From assembly GCA_964624465.1 (NCBI GenBank), contig CAZUZD010000127.1:1-15968 (forward strand): DNA of 15,968 nucleotides, given 5' to 3'. The DNA is from CAZUZD01 sp964624465 (GTDB lineage: Bacteria > Planctomycetota > Planctomycetia > Isosphaerales > Isosphaeraceae). Shown here piece by piece: positions 5,817 through 13,126 of this stretch (positions within the stretch are counted from its first letter, which is position 1; every line of letters begins with the position of its first letter). The notes beneath the pieces are model-generated. The model was not told where the DNA came from, searched no databases, and saw only the letters and a program-made list of their open reading frames with translations. Made by a program: the position numbers and the translations under genes.

Positions 5817-7931
5817 TCAGGCGTCGTCGAAGTCTTCGAGCCGCGGGGCGGGCTTGCCGCTGCCGGGCCGGGACTTGCCGGCGGGCGTGGCGGGCGCCTC
5901 GGGCGTCTTGACGAGCTGCGGGATCAGCTCGGCGACGGGGACCTCCCACTGCATCATGCCGATGGCGACAGTCGCCGATTGCTTGCGGGGGTCGAGCTTC
6001 ACGACCCGGCCCGGTCGGTCGTAGCCGAACTTCGGGACGACGACCCGGTCGCCGGGCTGGAGCCGGCTGCGGGCGTCGTCGATGCGGGCGTCGTGCTCGG
6101 CCTGGCTCTGGAGGTCGGCGAGCCGCTGCCGGAGCGCCTCGCGGGTCTGCTGGGCCTCGGCCTGGGCCGTGAGCGCCGCGGAGCGTGCCTCTTCGGCCTC
6201 CTTGAGGAGCTTCTGGACCAGCTCCCATTCGGGCGCCTCGGGGCCCCGATTCCGATCGAGGTAGTTGCGGGCCCGGTCGACGAGGTGGGCGGGCAGGTCG
6301 AGGCGTCGGGCGATCTGGAGGGCGTTGGACTGGCCGATGTCGCCGATGTGCAGGCGGTAGCGGGGCCGGAGCGTCTCGAGGTCGAACTCGACCGCGGCGT
6401 TCTCGGCCCTGGGGTTCGTGAAGGCGTAGGTCTTGAGGTCGCCGATGTGGGTCGTGACCATCGCCCGACAGCCGATCGAATCGAGCTCGTCGAGGATCGC
6501 ACGCCCGAGCGCCGCCCCCTCCGCCGGGTCGGTGCCGGCACCCATCTCGTCGAGCAGCACCAGCGACCGCTCGGTGGCCGTGGCCACGATCTCGCTGATC
6601 CGCCGGATGTGCGAGGAGAAGGTCGAGAGCGATTGCTCCAGGCTCTGCTCGTCGCCGATGTCCGCCAGCACCGCGTCGAAGACCGGGAGCTGCGACCCCT
6701 GGTGCGCGGGGATGTGCAGCCCGGCCTGGGCCATCACGGCCAGCAGGCCCACCGTCTTGAGCGCCACCGTCTTGCCGCCGGTGTTCGGGCCCGTGATGAC
6801 GAGCAGGTTCGAGCGATGGCCCAGCACCACGTCGATCGCCACCACCTGCCGGGGCTCGGTCGGCTTCGCCGGCGGCGGGGCCGGCGCGGGCTCGACGGGC
6901 GTCCCGGGGTCGGCCTCCGTCGCGACGGCCGGGGCGATCTCGGCGGGGGCCGGGGCGGGCTTCGGGGCACGCGCGGCGCGGGCCTCCTCGCGGAAGAGGT
7001 GTTCCAGCACCGGGTGGCGAGCCCCGCGAAGCGTCACGCGACCCACCTCGTTCAGGTCGGGCGGCGTGTGGCGGAAGTCGAGGCTGTAGCGCCCGCAGGC
7101 ATGCACCAGGTCGATCTGCGCCAGGGTGTCGAGCGTCATCAGCAGCGACTCACCCACCTGCCCCACCTGGGCGCTCAGCCATCGCAGGATCCGGCGGATC
7201 TCCTTCTGCTCCTTGGCGCGAAGGTAGGAGAGCTGCGCCGACTGTTCCGCGATCGCCAGCGGTTCGATGAAGACCGTCTCGTTGCTGGCGCTCGTGCGAT
7301 GCACGGCCCCCTGCACCTCGCCGCGATGCTCCTTCGCGATCGGCAAGACGTAATGGTGGCCGACCATGGTGAAGTTCGGGTAGCGCAGGATCCGCCGCAG
7401 CTCGGGCGAGCGGAGCATCCGGCGCAGGGTTTCCTGGATCCGCTCCTCGACCTGATGGACCTCGCGGCGGATGCCCGAGAGCTTGCGGCTGGCGGTGTCG
7501 AGTACCGTGCCGCGGCTGTCGAGGCACGACTCGATGGCGTTGGCGACGCCGGAGAACTCGCCGACCGTGGCCCGCAGGCCACCCAGGCGGGGGAACTGCT
7601 CGCCGATGCGGTTCAGCCAGGTGTCGATCGCCCCGATGGCGCGGAGGACCTCGACAGTCTCGGCCAGCTCCTCTGCGACCAGTGCCGCCCCGGTCTGGGC
7701 GCGGCGCACCGAGGTGCGGATGTCGTGCACCCCGCCCAGCGGGGGGGACAGGCCCGAGGAGAGCGCCTCGGTCATCTCGGTGGTCAGGGCCAGACGGGCG
7801 TCGATCTCGCCACGGTCGGTGGCCGGCATCAGTCGCCGGGCGGCGTCCTTGCCGAGGGAGCAGGCGGCATAGCTGGCCAGCAGCTCCCGGATGCGATCGA
7901 ACGCCAGCAGGCTCAGCGTATGCGTGTCCAT
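5817..7931 (-). CDS. mutS2: MutS2-family ATPase lacking the Smr domain
   Basis: MutS2 proteins bind branched DNA or collided ribosomes and are not part of classical mismatch repair. The 704-residue product has the N-terminal lever/clamp region (about 1-310, with HHYVLPI and FIEPLA), then the ATPase: Walker A GPNTGGKT (381-388), STFSSHIRRI (436-445), Walker B and signature LVLLDEMGAGTD (457-468) and TTH (493-495). A charged coiled coil follows (about 570-615), then a KOW-like beta segment (about 625-672). The chain ends after a Pro/Lys-rich linker at DFDDA. The usual C-terminal Smr nuclease domain (about 75 residues) is absent. A Pro/Ala/Glu-rich insert of about 45 residues (315-361) sits just before the ATPase core. 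The ATG at 7931 is preferred to one five codons upstream, since it opens with the usual MDxHTLxLLxFxxI-like start. Confidence 0.94.
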   Translation of the reverse strand: MDTHTLSLLAFDRIRELLASYAACSLGKDAARRLMPATDRGEIDARLALTTEMTEALSSGLSPPLGGVHDIRTSVRRAQTGAALVAEELAETVEVLRAIGAIDTWLNRIGEQFPRLGGLRATVGEFSGVANAIESCLDSRGTVLDTASRKLSGIRREVHQVEERIQETLRRMLRSPELRRILRYPNFTMVGHHYVLPIAKEHRGEVQGAVHRTSASNETVFIEPLAIAEQSAQLSYLRAKEQKEIRRILRWLSAQVGQVGESLLMTLDTLAQIDLVHACGRYSLDFRHTPPDLNEVGRVTLRGARHPVLEHLFREEARAARAPKPAPAPAEIAPAVATEADPGTPVEPAPAPPPAKPTEPRQVVAIDVVLGHRSNLLVITGPNTGGKTVALKTVGLLAVMAQAGLHIPAHQGSQLPVFDAVLADIGDEQSLEQSLSTFSSHIRRISEIVATATERSLVLLDEMGAGTDPAEGAALGRAILDELDSIGCRAMVTTHIGDLKTYAFTNPRAENAAVEFDLETLRPRYRLHIGDIGQSNALQIARRLDLPAHLVDRARNYLDRNRGPEAPEWELVQKLLKEAEEARSAALTAQAEAQQTREALRQRLADLQSQAEHDARIDDARSRLQPGDRVVVPKFGYDRPGRVVKLDPRKQSATVAIGMMQWEVPVAELIPQLVKTPEAPATPAGKSRPGSGKPAPRLEDFDDA

Positions 7932-8107
7932 GATGCCCCGACCCAAGGCGCGTGGCCGATCTCAGGCTCCGGCCCGTCGCCAGCGGCGCCGCCCGTCCCG
8001 AACTGGCGACACCGGGACGCTCGCCCCGGTTCGCTCCCGGACTCATTCTCGCACGGGGCGTGCCCGGCCGACCAGGCGCGCGATCTCGGCCTCACGCCCC
8101 GATCCGA

Positions 8108-8854
8108 TCAGCGAGGCAAGATGAGGTTGGCCGGGGCCTCGGTGGGGGCCGCCGCCGTGGCGGCCGCGGCCGCGGACGAGCCGCCATCGAGCCGGGCCTG
8201 GGCCAGGTCCTTCCACGCCTTGGCGTCGGTGCCCAGGTCGCGGCCGGTCGTCGTCTGGAGCGCCTGGTAACAGGCCAGGCGAATGCCCGGGTCGCGGTTC
8301 TCCATGCCGTCGGCGAGCACGACCTGGATCCGGGGGTCGTCGGTCTTGAGGCTCGCGATGCCCGCGACGGCGGCGATGCGGCAGTCGGGGCTGGTGTCGG
8401 CGGCCATCACGCGGGCCAGGATCACGGCGTCCTCGCCGGTACCCACCCGCCCCAGGGCGCGGCAGGCGGCCTCGCGGATCACCGGCTCGGGGTCGTCGAC
8501 GGACCGCAGCAGAGCGGGCCGCGCCTCGGGCCGACCGATCTCGCCCAGGGTCCGGCAGATCACCGCGCGAGTGACGACTGGCTCCTTCGCCTCGGCGAGC
8601 TTGTTCGAGAGCGCCTGCACGGCCTCGATCTTCTGCTCGTCGGTGTCGTAGGCGACCGGGTTGCCCAGCTTGGTGTAGGCCAGGTGCCGGAGGTTCGGGT
8701 CGTCCGACTCCTGCACCTTGCGGAGCATGCTCCGCGACGTGGTCCCCACCGGGTTGGCGCAGCCGCCGAGGGCGAGCGCCCCGACCACGGTGCCGATGGC
8801 GAACCAGCCGAAGCCGGGTCGAACTCGCTGCGAGGCGCCTGTGCGCTCCATCAT
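8108..8854 (-). CDS. HEAT-repeat lipoprotein
   Basis: This is a 248-residue predicted lipoprotein. A short basic N-terminus and hydrophobic helix (about residues 14-30) lead to a lipobox LGGC with Cys32 as the lipidation site. The mature part is made of helical HEAT-like repeats between about residues 52 and 210, recognisable from recurring patterns such as AVICRTLGEIG, AACRALGRVG and IAAVAGIASL with Asp/Pro-rich turns (DDPEPVIREA, RDPGIRLA). Such repeats form a protein-protein binding solenoid. The C-terminus ends in an Ala-rich tail. Two ATGs are adjacent at the start and the first is taken. It lies 176 bp upstream of mutS2 on the same strand and is divergent from the glycosylasparaginase gene. 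Partner and role are unknown. Confidence 0.85.
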   Translation of the reverse strand: MMERTGASQRVRPGFGWFAIGTVVGALALGGCANPVGTTSRSMLRKVQESDDPNLRHLAYTKLGNPVAYDTDEQKIEAVQALSNKLAEAKEPVVTRAVICRTLGEIGRPEARPALLRSVDDPEPVIREAACRALGRVGTGEDAVILARVMAADTSPDCRIAAVAGIASLKTDDPRIQVVLADGMENRDPGIRLACYQALQTTTGRDLGTDAKAWKDLAQARLDGGSSAAAAATAAAPTEAPANLILPR

Positions 8855-9207
8855 CGGTGGCCCCGCCGCTCAGGCGGCCGATTGGGTGGCGTGGAGGAAG
8901 ACCGGACCGGGTCGCCGGTCGGTCAGTCGTTCGGTCCGCCGTGGGCCACGAGGGCCGGCGCCAGGATGGGACATCAACGTCGCAGGGCGGGACGGCCGCG
9001 GACTCTAGACCAGACCCGCCGCGCGGGCAAGATCAATCGCGGCTGCGGAGCTCCCTCGGGTCGCTGCTCGGGCGACGGCCAGCGACCGCCGGCGATCGGG
9101 CCAGCTCGCGCTGGCCGCGATCAGGGGGGAGCGGTATCCTCGCCGCAACGGTCCCTTCTCCCACGGTCCTGCCCGCCCTGTCCCGCACGACGCCGGAGTT
9201 CCGCCGC
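8855..9207. other. Intergenic region between divergent lipoprotein and glycosylasparaginase genes
   Basis: No gene is seen in these 353 bp. They contain the lipoprotein promoter candidate (9002-9030) and a perfect 7-bp hairpin at 9099-9116 (GGCCAGC, loop TCGC, GCTGGCC). A TATCCT at 9135-9140 could be a -10 for the plus-strand gene but has no good -35. Two divergent transcription starts are expected here. Confidence 0.5.
9002..9030 (-). promoter_or_regulatory. Possible sigma70-type promoter for the HEAT lipoprotein gene
   Basis: On the minus strand TTGCCC (complement of 9025-9030) and TAGAGT (complement of 9002-9007) are 17 nt apart, each matching 4 of 6 consensus bases. The mRNA would start near 8995, about 140 nt before the lipoprotein start. 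Confidence 0.35.
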
Positions 9208-10278
9208 ATGTCCGAGAGCCTGCACCGTCGCGACTTCTTCGCCGCCAGCCTCGCCGGGCTGGGCGCCTCCGCCCTGATCGGCGCCGCGCCGCCGCGGCCC
9301 ACCGGCCCCCAGCGGCCGATCGCCATCGCCAGCGCCAACGGCCTCCGCTCGGTCGAGAAGGCCGTCGAGCTGATGCGCGCCGGCGCCGACCCGCTCGACG
9401 CCGCCGTCGCCGGCGTGGCCATCGTCGAGGCCGACCCCAGCGACCGCACCGTCGGCTACGGCGGCATCCCGAACGAGGACGGCATCGTCGAGCTCGACGC
9501 CTCCGTCATGCACGGCCCCACCCACGGGGGTGGCGCCGTCGCCTCGCTCCGCAACATCATGCACCCGGCCGCCGTTGCCCGCCTGGTCATGAAGCGCACC
9601 GACCACTGCCTGCTCGTCGGCGAGGGCGCCCTGCGGTTCGCCCGCATGCACGGGTTTCCCGAGGTCGACCTGCTCACCGACGACGCCCGCAAGATCTGGC
9701 TCTACTGGAAGGAGACGACCAGCAAGCTCGACGACCGGATCCCGCCGCCGCCCGACGAGCTCGACCCGGTCGTGAAGGCGTTCTTCGGGCCCGATTACGT
9801 CCGCGAGCACGGCACGATCCACCTCTCGGCGCTCGACACCCACGGCGACCTCGGCTGCACGACCACGACCTCGGGCCTCTACTACAAGATCCCCGGCCGC
9901 GTCGGCGATTCGCCGATTCTGGGCGCCGGCCTGTGGCTCGACAACGAGGTCGGCTCCGCCGGCTCGACCGGCCGCGGCGAGGCCAACCTGTTGAACCTCT
10001 CCAGCCACACCATGGTCGAGGAGCTGCGCCGGGGCGCCACGCCCAAGGATGCGGCGCTGGCCGCGTGCAAGCGAATCGTCGCCACCAACAAGGCGAAGCG
10101 GCTGCAAGACCCCAAGGGGCGGCCGAACTTCAACGTGAACTTCTACGTCCTGGCCAAGGACGGGAAGTTCGCCGGCGCCAGCCTCTGGGCCGGCTCGAAG
10201 ATGGCCGTCCATGACGGCGAGGCCGCCCGGCTCGTCGAGTGCACGCCGCTCTTTGACGAGCCCCCCCCGCCCGAGTGA
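9208..10278 (+). CDS. N(4)-(beta-N-acetylglucosaminyl)-L-asparaginase family Ntn hydrolase, Tat-exported
   Basis: The family (peptidase T2) cleaves the Asn-GlcNAc bond of glycoproteins or hydrolyses asparagine/isoaspartyl bonds. The ATG has GGAG 9 nt upstream. The N-terminus carries a twin-arginine signal (Arg7-Arg8, HRRDFFAASLAG), a hydrophobic Ala-rich stretch and an Ala-Ala-Pro end near residue 27, so export in folded form is likely. The autocatalytic site is Asp210-Thr211 (SALDTHGDLG); Thr211 becomes the N-terminal nucleophile of the beta chain. GRVGDSPILGAG (230-241) and STGRGE (253-258) are the substrate-binding blocks, and GYGGIPNEDG (83-92) lies in the alpha chain. At 356 residues it has the family's normal length. 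Most family members have His-Asp-Thr at the cleavage site; here it is Leu-Asp-Thr, as in isoaspartyl-peptidase-like members. Exact substrate is therefore uncertain. Confidence 0.9.
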   Translation: MSESLHRRDFFAASLAGLGASALIGAAPPRPTGPQRPIAIASANGLRSVEKAVELMRAGADPLDAAVAGVAIVEADPSDRTVGYGGIPNEDGIVELDASVMHGPTHGGGAVASLRNIMHPAAVARLVMKRTDHCLLVGEGALRFARMHGFPEVDLLTDDARKIWLYWKETTSKLDDRIPPPPDELDPVVKAFFGPDYVREHGTIHLSALDTHGDLGCTTTTSGLYYKIPGRVGDSPILGAGLWLDNEVGSAGSTGRGEANLLNLSSHTMVEELRRGATPKDAALAACKRIVATNKAKRLQDPKGRPNFNVNFYVLAKDGKFAGASLWAGSKMAVHDGEAARLVECTPLFDEPPPPE

Positions 10279-10457
10279 CCGCAGCGCATCCGAATGGTCC
10301 GGACCGGTCGCCGCGACGCCGCGCGGCCGGTTCCGGCCACCTGCCCCGCGCTGGGGCTCGAACCGCGCCGACCGAGGCTCGCACGAGGCGGTGTGACCCG
10401 GGCACCGGACCGCAGCCCGCCGGTGCCGACGCGGCGTGAGGGTGAGTCGGGCGCATG

Positions 10458-10493
10458 AAAAACGCCCCAGCACACGGGTCGTGTGCAGGGGCG
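10458..10493 (-). terminator. Rho-independent terminator of the H1-like gene
   Basis: On the minus strand a 13-bp stem (arms 10481-10493 and 10463-10475, one internal mismatch, five-base loop) is followed directly by five T residues (complement of 10458-10462). It lies about 50 bp past the stop of the H1-like gene. This is the only textbook U-tract terminator noticed in the window, and suggests a strongly expressed single-gene unit. The rest of the 10279-10542 gap shows nothing recognisable. Confidence 0.85.
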
Positions 10494-10542
10494 GATGATC
10501 GATTCAACTGCGGGAACCTCGGCTGATCGGCAGGGTGCCGGA

Positions 10543-10926
10543 TCAGGCCTGGGTGGCCGGGGCCGGGGTCGCGAGCGCCTTCTCGCCGGCCTTGGTGACA
10601 TGGAACGGGGCCTTGCCCGTCGCCTTGTCCTTCGCGCCGTTCTTGAGGAGCTTCTTGACCTTCAGACCCTCGAGGGCACGGGCCTCGGCCTTCTCGGCCG
10701 AGTAGCCACCGGCGCCAGCAGTAGCGACCTTCTTGAGCAGGTCGCGCTGCTTGTCGGTGATCTTGATGCCCGGGGCCTTCTTGGCGGCCTTCTTGGGGGC
10801 GGCCTTCTTGACGGCCGCCTTCTTGGGGGCGGCCTTCTTGACGACCGCCTTCTTGGGGGCGGCCTTCTTCGGGGCGGCCTTCTTGGTGGCCTTCGGTGCG
10901 GAAGTCGAACCCTTCTTCTTCGCCAT
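10543..10926 (-). CDS. Histone H1-like Lys/Ala/Pro-rich protein with C-terminal winged-helix-like domain
   Basis: This is a 127-residue, very basic protein. Residues 1-52 are an H1-like tail made of repeated KKAAPKKA/KKAVVKK units, expected to be unfolded and to neutralise DNA phosphates. Residues 54-118 look like a small folded domain: a helix (ITDKQRDLLKKVA), a second helix (AEKAEARALEGLKVKKLLKNG) and a beta-wing-like end (FHVTKAGEKAL) similar to the last part of MarR-like winged helices. The likely role is nucleoid organisation or DNA binding. The ATG at 10926 has GAGGG 9 nt upstream; an ATG three codons earlier is less well placed. The gene is a single-gene unit with its own terminator, next to a long gene-poor region. 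Gene and basic nature are certain; the winged-helix reading is inferred from pattern only. Confidence 0.88.
   Translation of the reverse strand: MAKKKGSTSAPKATKKAAPKKAAPKKAVVKKAAPKKAAVKKAAPKKAAKKAPGIKITDKQRDLLKKVATAGAGGYSAEKAEARALEGLKVKKLLKNGAKDKATGKAPFHVTKAGEKALATPAPATQA
10771..10884 (-). repeat. In-gene tandem repeat encoding KKAAP-type units
   Basis: A 15-bp unit (five codons, AAPKK) alternates with variants (AVVKK, AAVKK) to give an approximate 30-bp period through the H1-like tail. Repeats of this type change in copy number easily by slippage, so tail length is likely to vary between strains. Confidence 0.8.
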
Positions 10927-11261
10927 CGCCAGCAACCCTCACAGCGGATGGGGGGACGGATTCGATCGGCCGCTCATCGCCGATCTTCCAATGAATTCTT
11001 AGCCGAAGTCCGATCGCGATGGAAGACGAAGCAGTCCGCGCGTCCATCGGTTTTCGGAGAAAACGGGCCGAAAATGGCCATTCGGACCTGCGAAATCGAG
11101 AGACGCAAACATGATCCGATGCCGAAGATTCGAAATTGCAAAATCTCCAGACGTTTGGTGGGAGTGATCGGTACTGCGAATTTTCGGGCAATTTCGCGAT
11201 CTTTGCCGCGCGATGACGGATTGCCTCGCGGCAACACGCGTCGTGTCGGCTGTTGCGACCC

Positions 11262-11287
11262 TGCGCGCGCAGACGCGATCGCGCGCA
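11262..11287. other. Perfect GC-alternating stem-loop in the CGCG-rich zone
   Basis: TGCGCGCG (11262-11269) and CGCGCGCA (11280-11287) form a perfect 8-bp stem with a ten-base loop. A run of six T follows at 11296-11301, eight bases past the stem, too far for a standard terminator. The arms are fully alternating purine-pyrimidine and so could also favour Z-DNA. Confidence 0.4.
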
Positions 11288-12367
11288 CTCGAAAATTTTT
11301 TCGCCGCGCGCCGCATTTTTCGCGCGCCGCGCGCTCGTGACCACCGCATGCCACGCGACTGCCGCTCGCGGCGCGCGCACCTCGAGCGCATGCCATGCTC
11401 GAAGGACGCGTACCGGCGGTCGCGTGCAGCGCTCGAACGTGGCATCCGCACCGCGCGAGCGCGGTCGTGCGAGCCCGCCGACACACCCCGCGTCGTGATC
11501 GCGAACGGAGTGCATCGCGCGAGACCGACGGAGTGCCCGCGCTCGCTCGCGCACCGTGAGTCCCCATGCCGGCGCCACGTTCACCGGCGGCCACCCGTCC
11601 ACGCCGCGCCCTCGACCACGCATCGTGTCGGCATGGTCCTGCGACGACCACCGAGTGTGGCCGGCGCGCGTGTCAGACTCCCTGGCTCGAAGCATCCCGC
11701 AGCCTGGAGTCCTTCCGACAGTGCGGTTCCCGTCTCGTCGTCGAATGGGCGACTCCGTTGAGCCCCCGGTTGCCAGTGCAGCGTGTACCTTCAGCGCTGC
11801 GCGGATCCACGCCCGCGCGACTCCAGGATCGGGGTGGCCCTCGCAACCCGGTCAATCGATCCGATGCGATGGCATCGGTTCGGTCCACCGTCGCGCTCCC
11901 GAGGCATGGTCGACCGACGGCGTGCCGGCAGACCAGGAAATGGGGTCCCGTCCAGGCCTCGCGCACATGCCTTTCGAACCGGCATCGCTTCCTCTCTATA
12001 GAGGTGTGGGTCGCCGTAAGAATTCGGGCATCAGCGTCCAGGCCGCGCCTCGCCCGCGGCTGTGATCACAATCGTTCTCGTCGGAGGGCTCGCGTGTCGG
12101 GTCATCGCGCCGAGAACCGGGAGGGCTCCTCGACCTGCAGTTGCTCCGGTCTGGTACCCAGCGCGGTGCACCGATCGCTGCCGCCCTGGCGAAGCAATCG
12201 GTCGAGTCTCCGACTTCGGGTGAAGCCGTCGCGCCATCGCTTCGATAGAACAGGAAGTGCGCCGGGACGGTCGATGAGGACCATCGGATCGAGGACCTGG
12301 ACTCAGCCTCAGGACGGTCGGGCTCCGCGGCGCTGACTCTCGCGATTGCGAAAGCCGGGATGCTCTC

Positions 12368-12396
12368 TTGCACCCGGGCGGGCCGAGCGGCACAAT
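12368..12396 (+). promoter_or_regulatory. Sigma70-type promoter for ruvAB
   Basis: TTGCAC (12368-12373) and CACAAT (12391-12396) are separated by exactly 17 nt. Transcription would start near 12403, giving a leader of about 50 nt before the ruvA GTG. No obvious LexA-type operator was recognised around it. Confidence 0.5.
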
Positions 12397-12452
12397 AGGT
12401 GGACAGAAAGTCAGGTCTGCCGCCTGGGCGGCCGAGTCGGGAGGCGGGGCCG

Positions 12453-13109
12453 GTGATCAGTCAGATCCGGGGCATCTTGCGGGCGGTCGGTGAGGAGGAG
12501 TTGATCCTCGGGGTCGAGCCGTTCGACCTGGAGGTGCTGGTACCCGAGTCGGCGCGCCGGCAGTTGCAGTCGAAGGTCGGCGAAATGATCACCCTGCACA
12601 CGGTCTTCGACATCGAGGGCAACCAGATGGGCGGGCGGATGAAGCCCCGCCTGATCGGGTTCCTGAGCGCGATCGACCGGGAGTTCTTCGAGACCTTCTG
12701 CTCGGTCGACGGCGTGGGCGTCCGCAAGGCGCTCCGCGCCATGGTGCGGCCGACGCGCGAGCTGGCCCGGCTGATCCAGGACCAGGACGTCAAGATGCTC
12801 GCCACCTTCCCCGGCATCGGCGAGGCGACCGGCGAGCGGATCGTCGCGAAGCTGCGTCGGAAGGTGGGCAAGTACGCCCTGATCGTCGAGCCCGCCGGGG
12901 CCCGGGGCGAGGCGGGTGCCGCGGCCGAGTCGAACGGTCACGCCGACCCTGCCGATCCGGACGTCGTGCGCGACACGTTTGCTGCCCTGATCTCGGTCGG
13001 GCACAGCGAGAGCCAGGCGCGGCAGATGATCGACAAGGCGCTCGGCGGCAAGAAGAAGTTCCGCAGCGTGGCCGACATGATCGACGCGATCTACCAGCAA
13101 GAGAAGTGA
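12453..13109 (+). CDS. ruvA: Holliday junction branch migration protein RuvA
   Basis: RuvA tetramers bind the four-way junction and load RuvB motors. The GTG start has GGGAGG 8 nt upstream and gives MISQIRGIL at the N-terminus; the in-frame ATG at 12399 would add 18 unrelated residues. The 218-residue protein has the OB fold (about 1-68), two helix-hairpin-helix motifs (SVDGVGVRKAL, 84-94, and FPGIGEATGERI, 119-130), a flexible Ala/Gly/Glu-rich linker (about 147-170) and the RuvB-binding domain III (about 171-218, FAALISVGHSESQA, then MIDAIYQQ). Asp53 and Glu55 fall at the acidic-pin position. The loop after them is about eight residues longer than in E. coli and carries Arg/Lys (GGRMKPR). 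ruvB starts 17 bp downstream, so the two are co-transcribed. ruvC is not adjacent. Confidence 0.95.
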   Translation: MISQIRGILRAVGEEELILGVEPFDLEVLVPESARRQLQSKVGEMITLHTVFDIEGNQMGGRMKPRLIGFLSAIDREFFETFCSVDGVGVRKALRAMVRPTRELARLIQDQDVKMLATFPGIGEATGERIVAKLRRKVGKYALIVEPAGARGEAGAAAESNGHADPADPDVVRDTFAALISVGHSESQARQMIDKALGGKKKFRSVADMIDAIYQQEK

Positions 13110-13126
13110 CCGGGAGGGGGACGCCG

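Larger units (their letters stand above)
10927..12452. other. Gene-poor region of unusual composition between the H1-like gene and ruvA
   Basis: No believable protein gene is found in about 1.5 kb, although flanking DNA is nearly fully coding. Three zones can be told apart. Bases 10981-11220 are about 52% G+C by hand count, far below the neighbouring genes, with A/T-run hairpins such as GTTTTC-GGA-GAAAAC at 11050-11064 and a bulged stem at 11176-11197. Bases about 11230-11560 are dense in CGCG/GCGC words and short alternating purine-pyrimidine runs. Bases about 11560-12367 are ordinary GC-rich DNA whose open frames give Arg/Ser/Pro/Cys-rich products without any recognisable fold or strong GC-third-position bias. 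No tRNA, tmRNA or RNase P signature was seen. The ruvAB promoter candidate lies at its right end. It could hold a non-coding RNA, a decayed gene or a nucleoid-structure site. Confidence 0.7.

Noticed and set aside
5529..8270. Very long open frame on the plus strand (over 900 codons)
   Set aside because: It lies antisense to mutS2 and part of the lipoprotein gene; the product is Arg/Gly/Asp/Leu-rich low complexity, the usual shadow of a high-GC gene, while mutS2 carries complete motifs.
10771..10884. Regular short repeats, possible CRISPR or satellite
   Set aside because: They are in-frame codon repeats for the AAPKK units of the H1-like protein, with no spacers.
11990..12010. CTCTATAGAG palindrome as an operator or promoter -10
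   Set aside because: It is only 10 bp, with no matching -35 and no nearby gene start.
11566..12336. Plus-strand open frame of 256 codons in the gap before ruvA
   Set aside because: The product is rich in Arg, Ser, Pro and Cys with no fold, no ribosome binding site and weak third-position GC bias compared with real genes here.
11996..12373. Minus-strand open frame of 125 codons upstream of ruvA
   Set aside because: It overlaps other equally poor frames, has no recognisable motif and would run into the ruvA promoter.
10927..12452. tRNA, tmRNA or RNase P RNA in the gap
   Set aside because: No T-loop consensus with a proper acceptor stem, and none of the conserved RNase P or tmRNA blocks, was seen on either strand.
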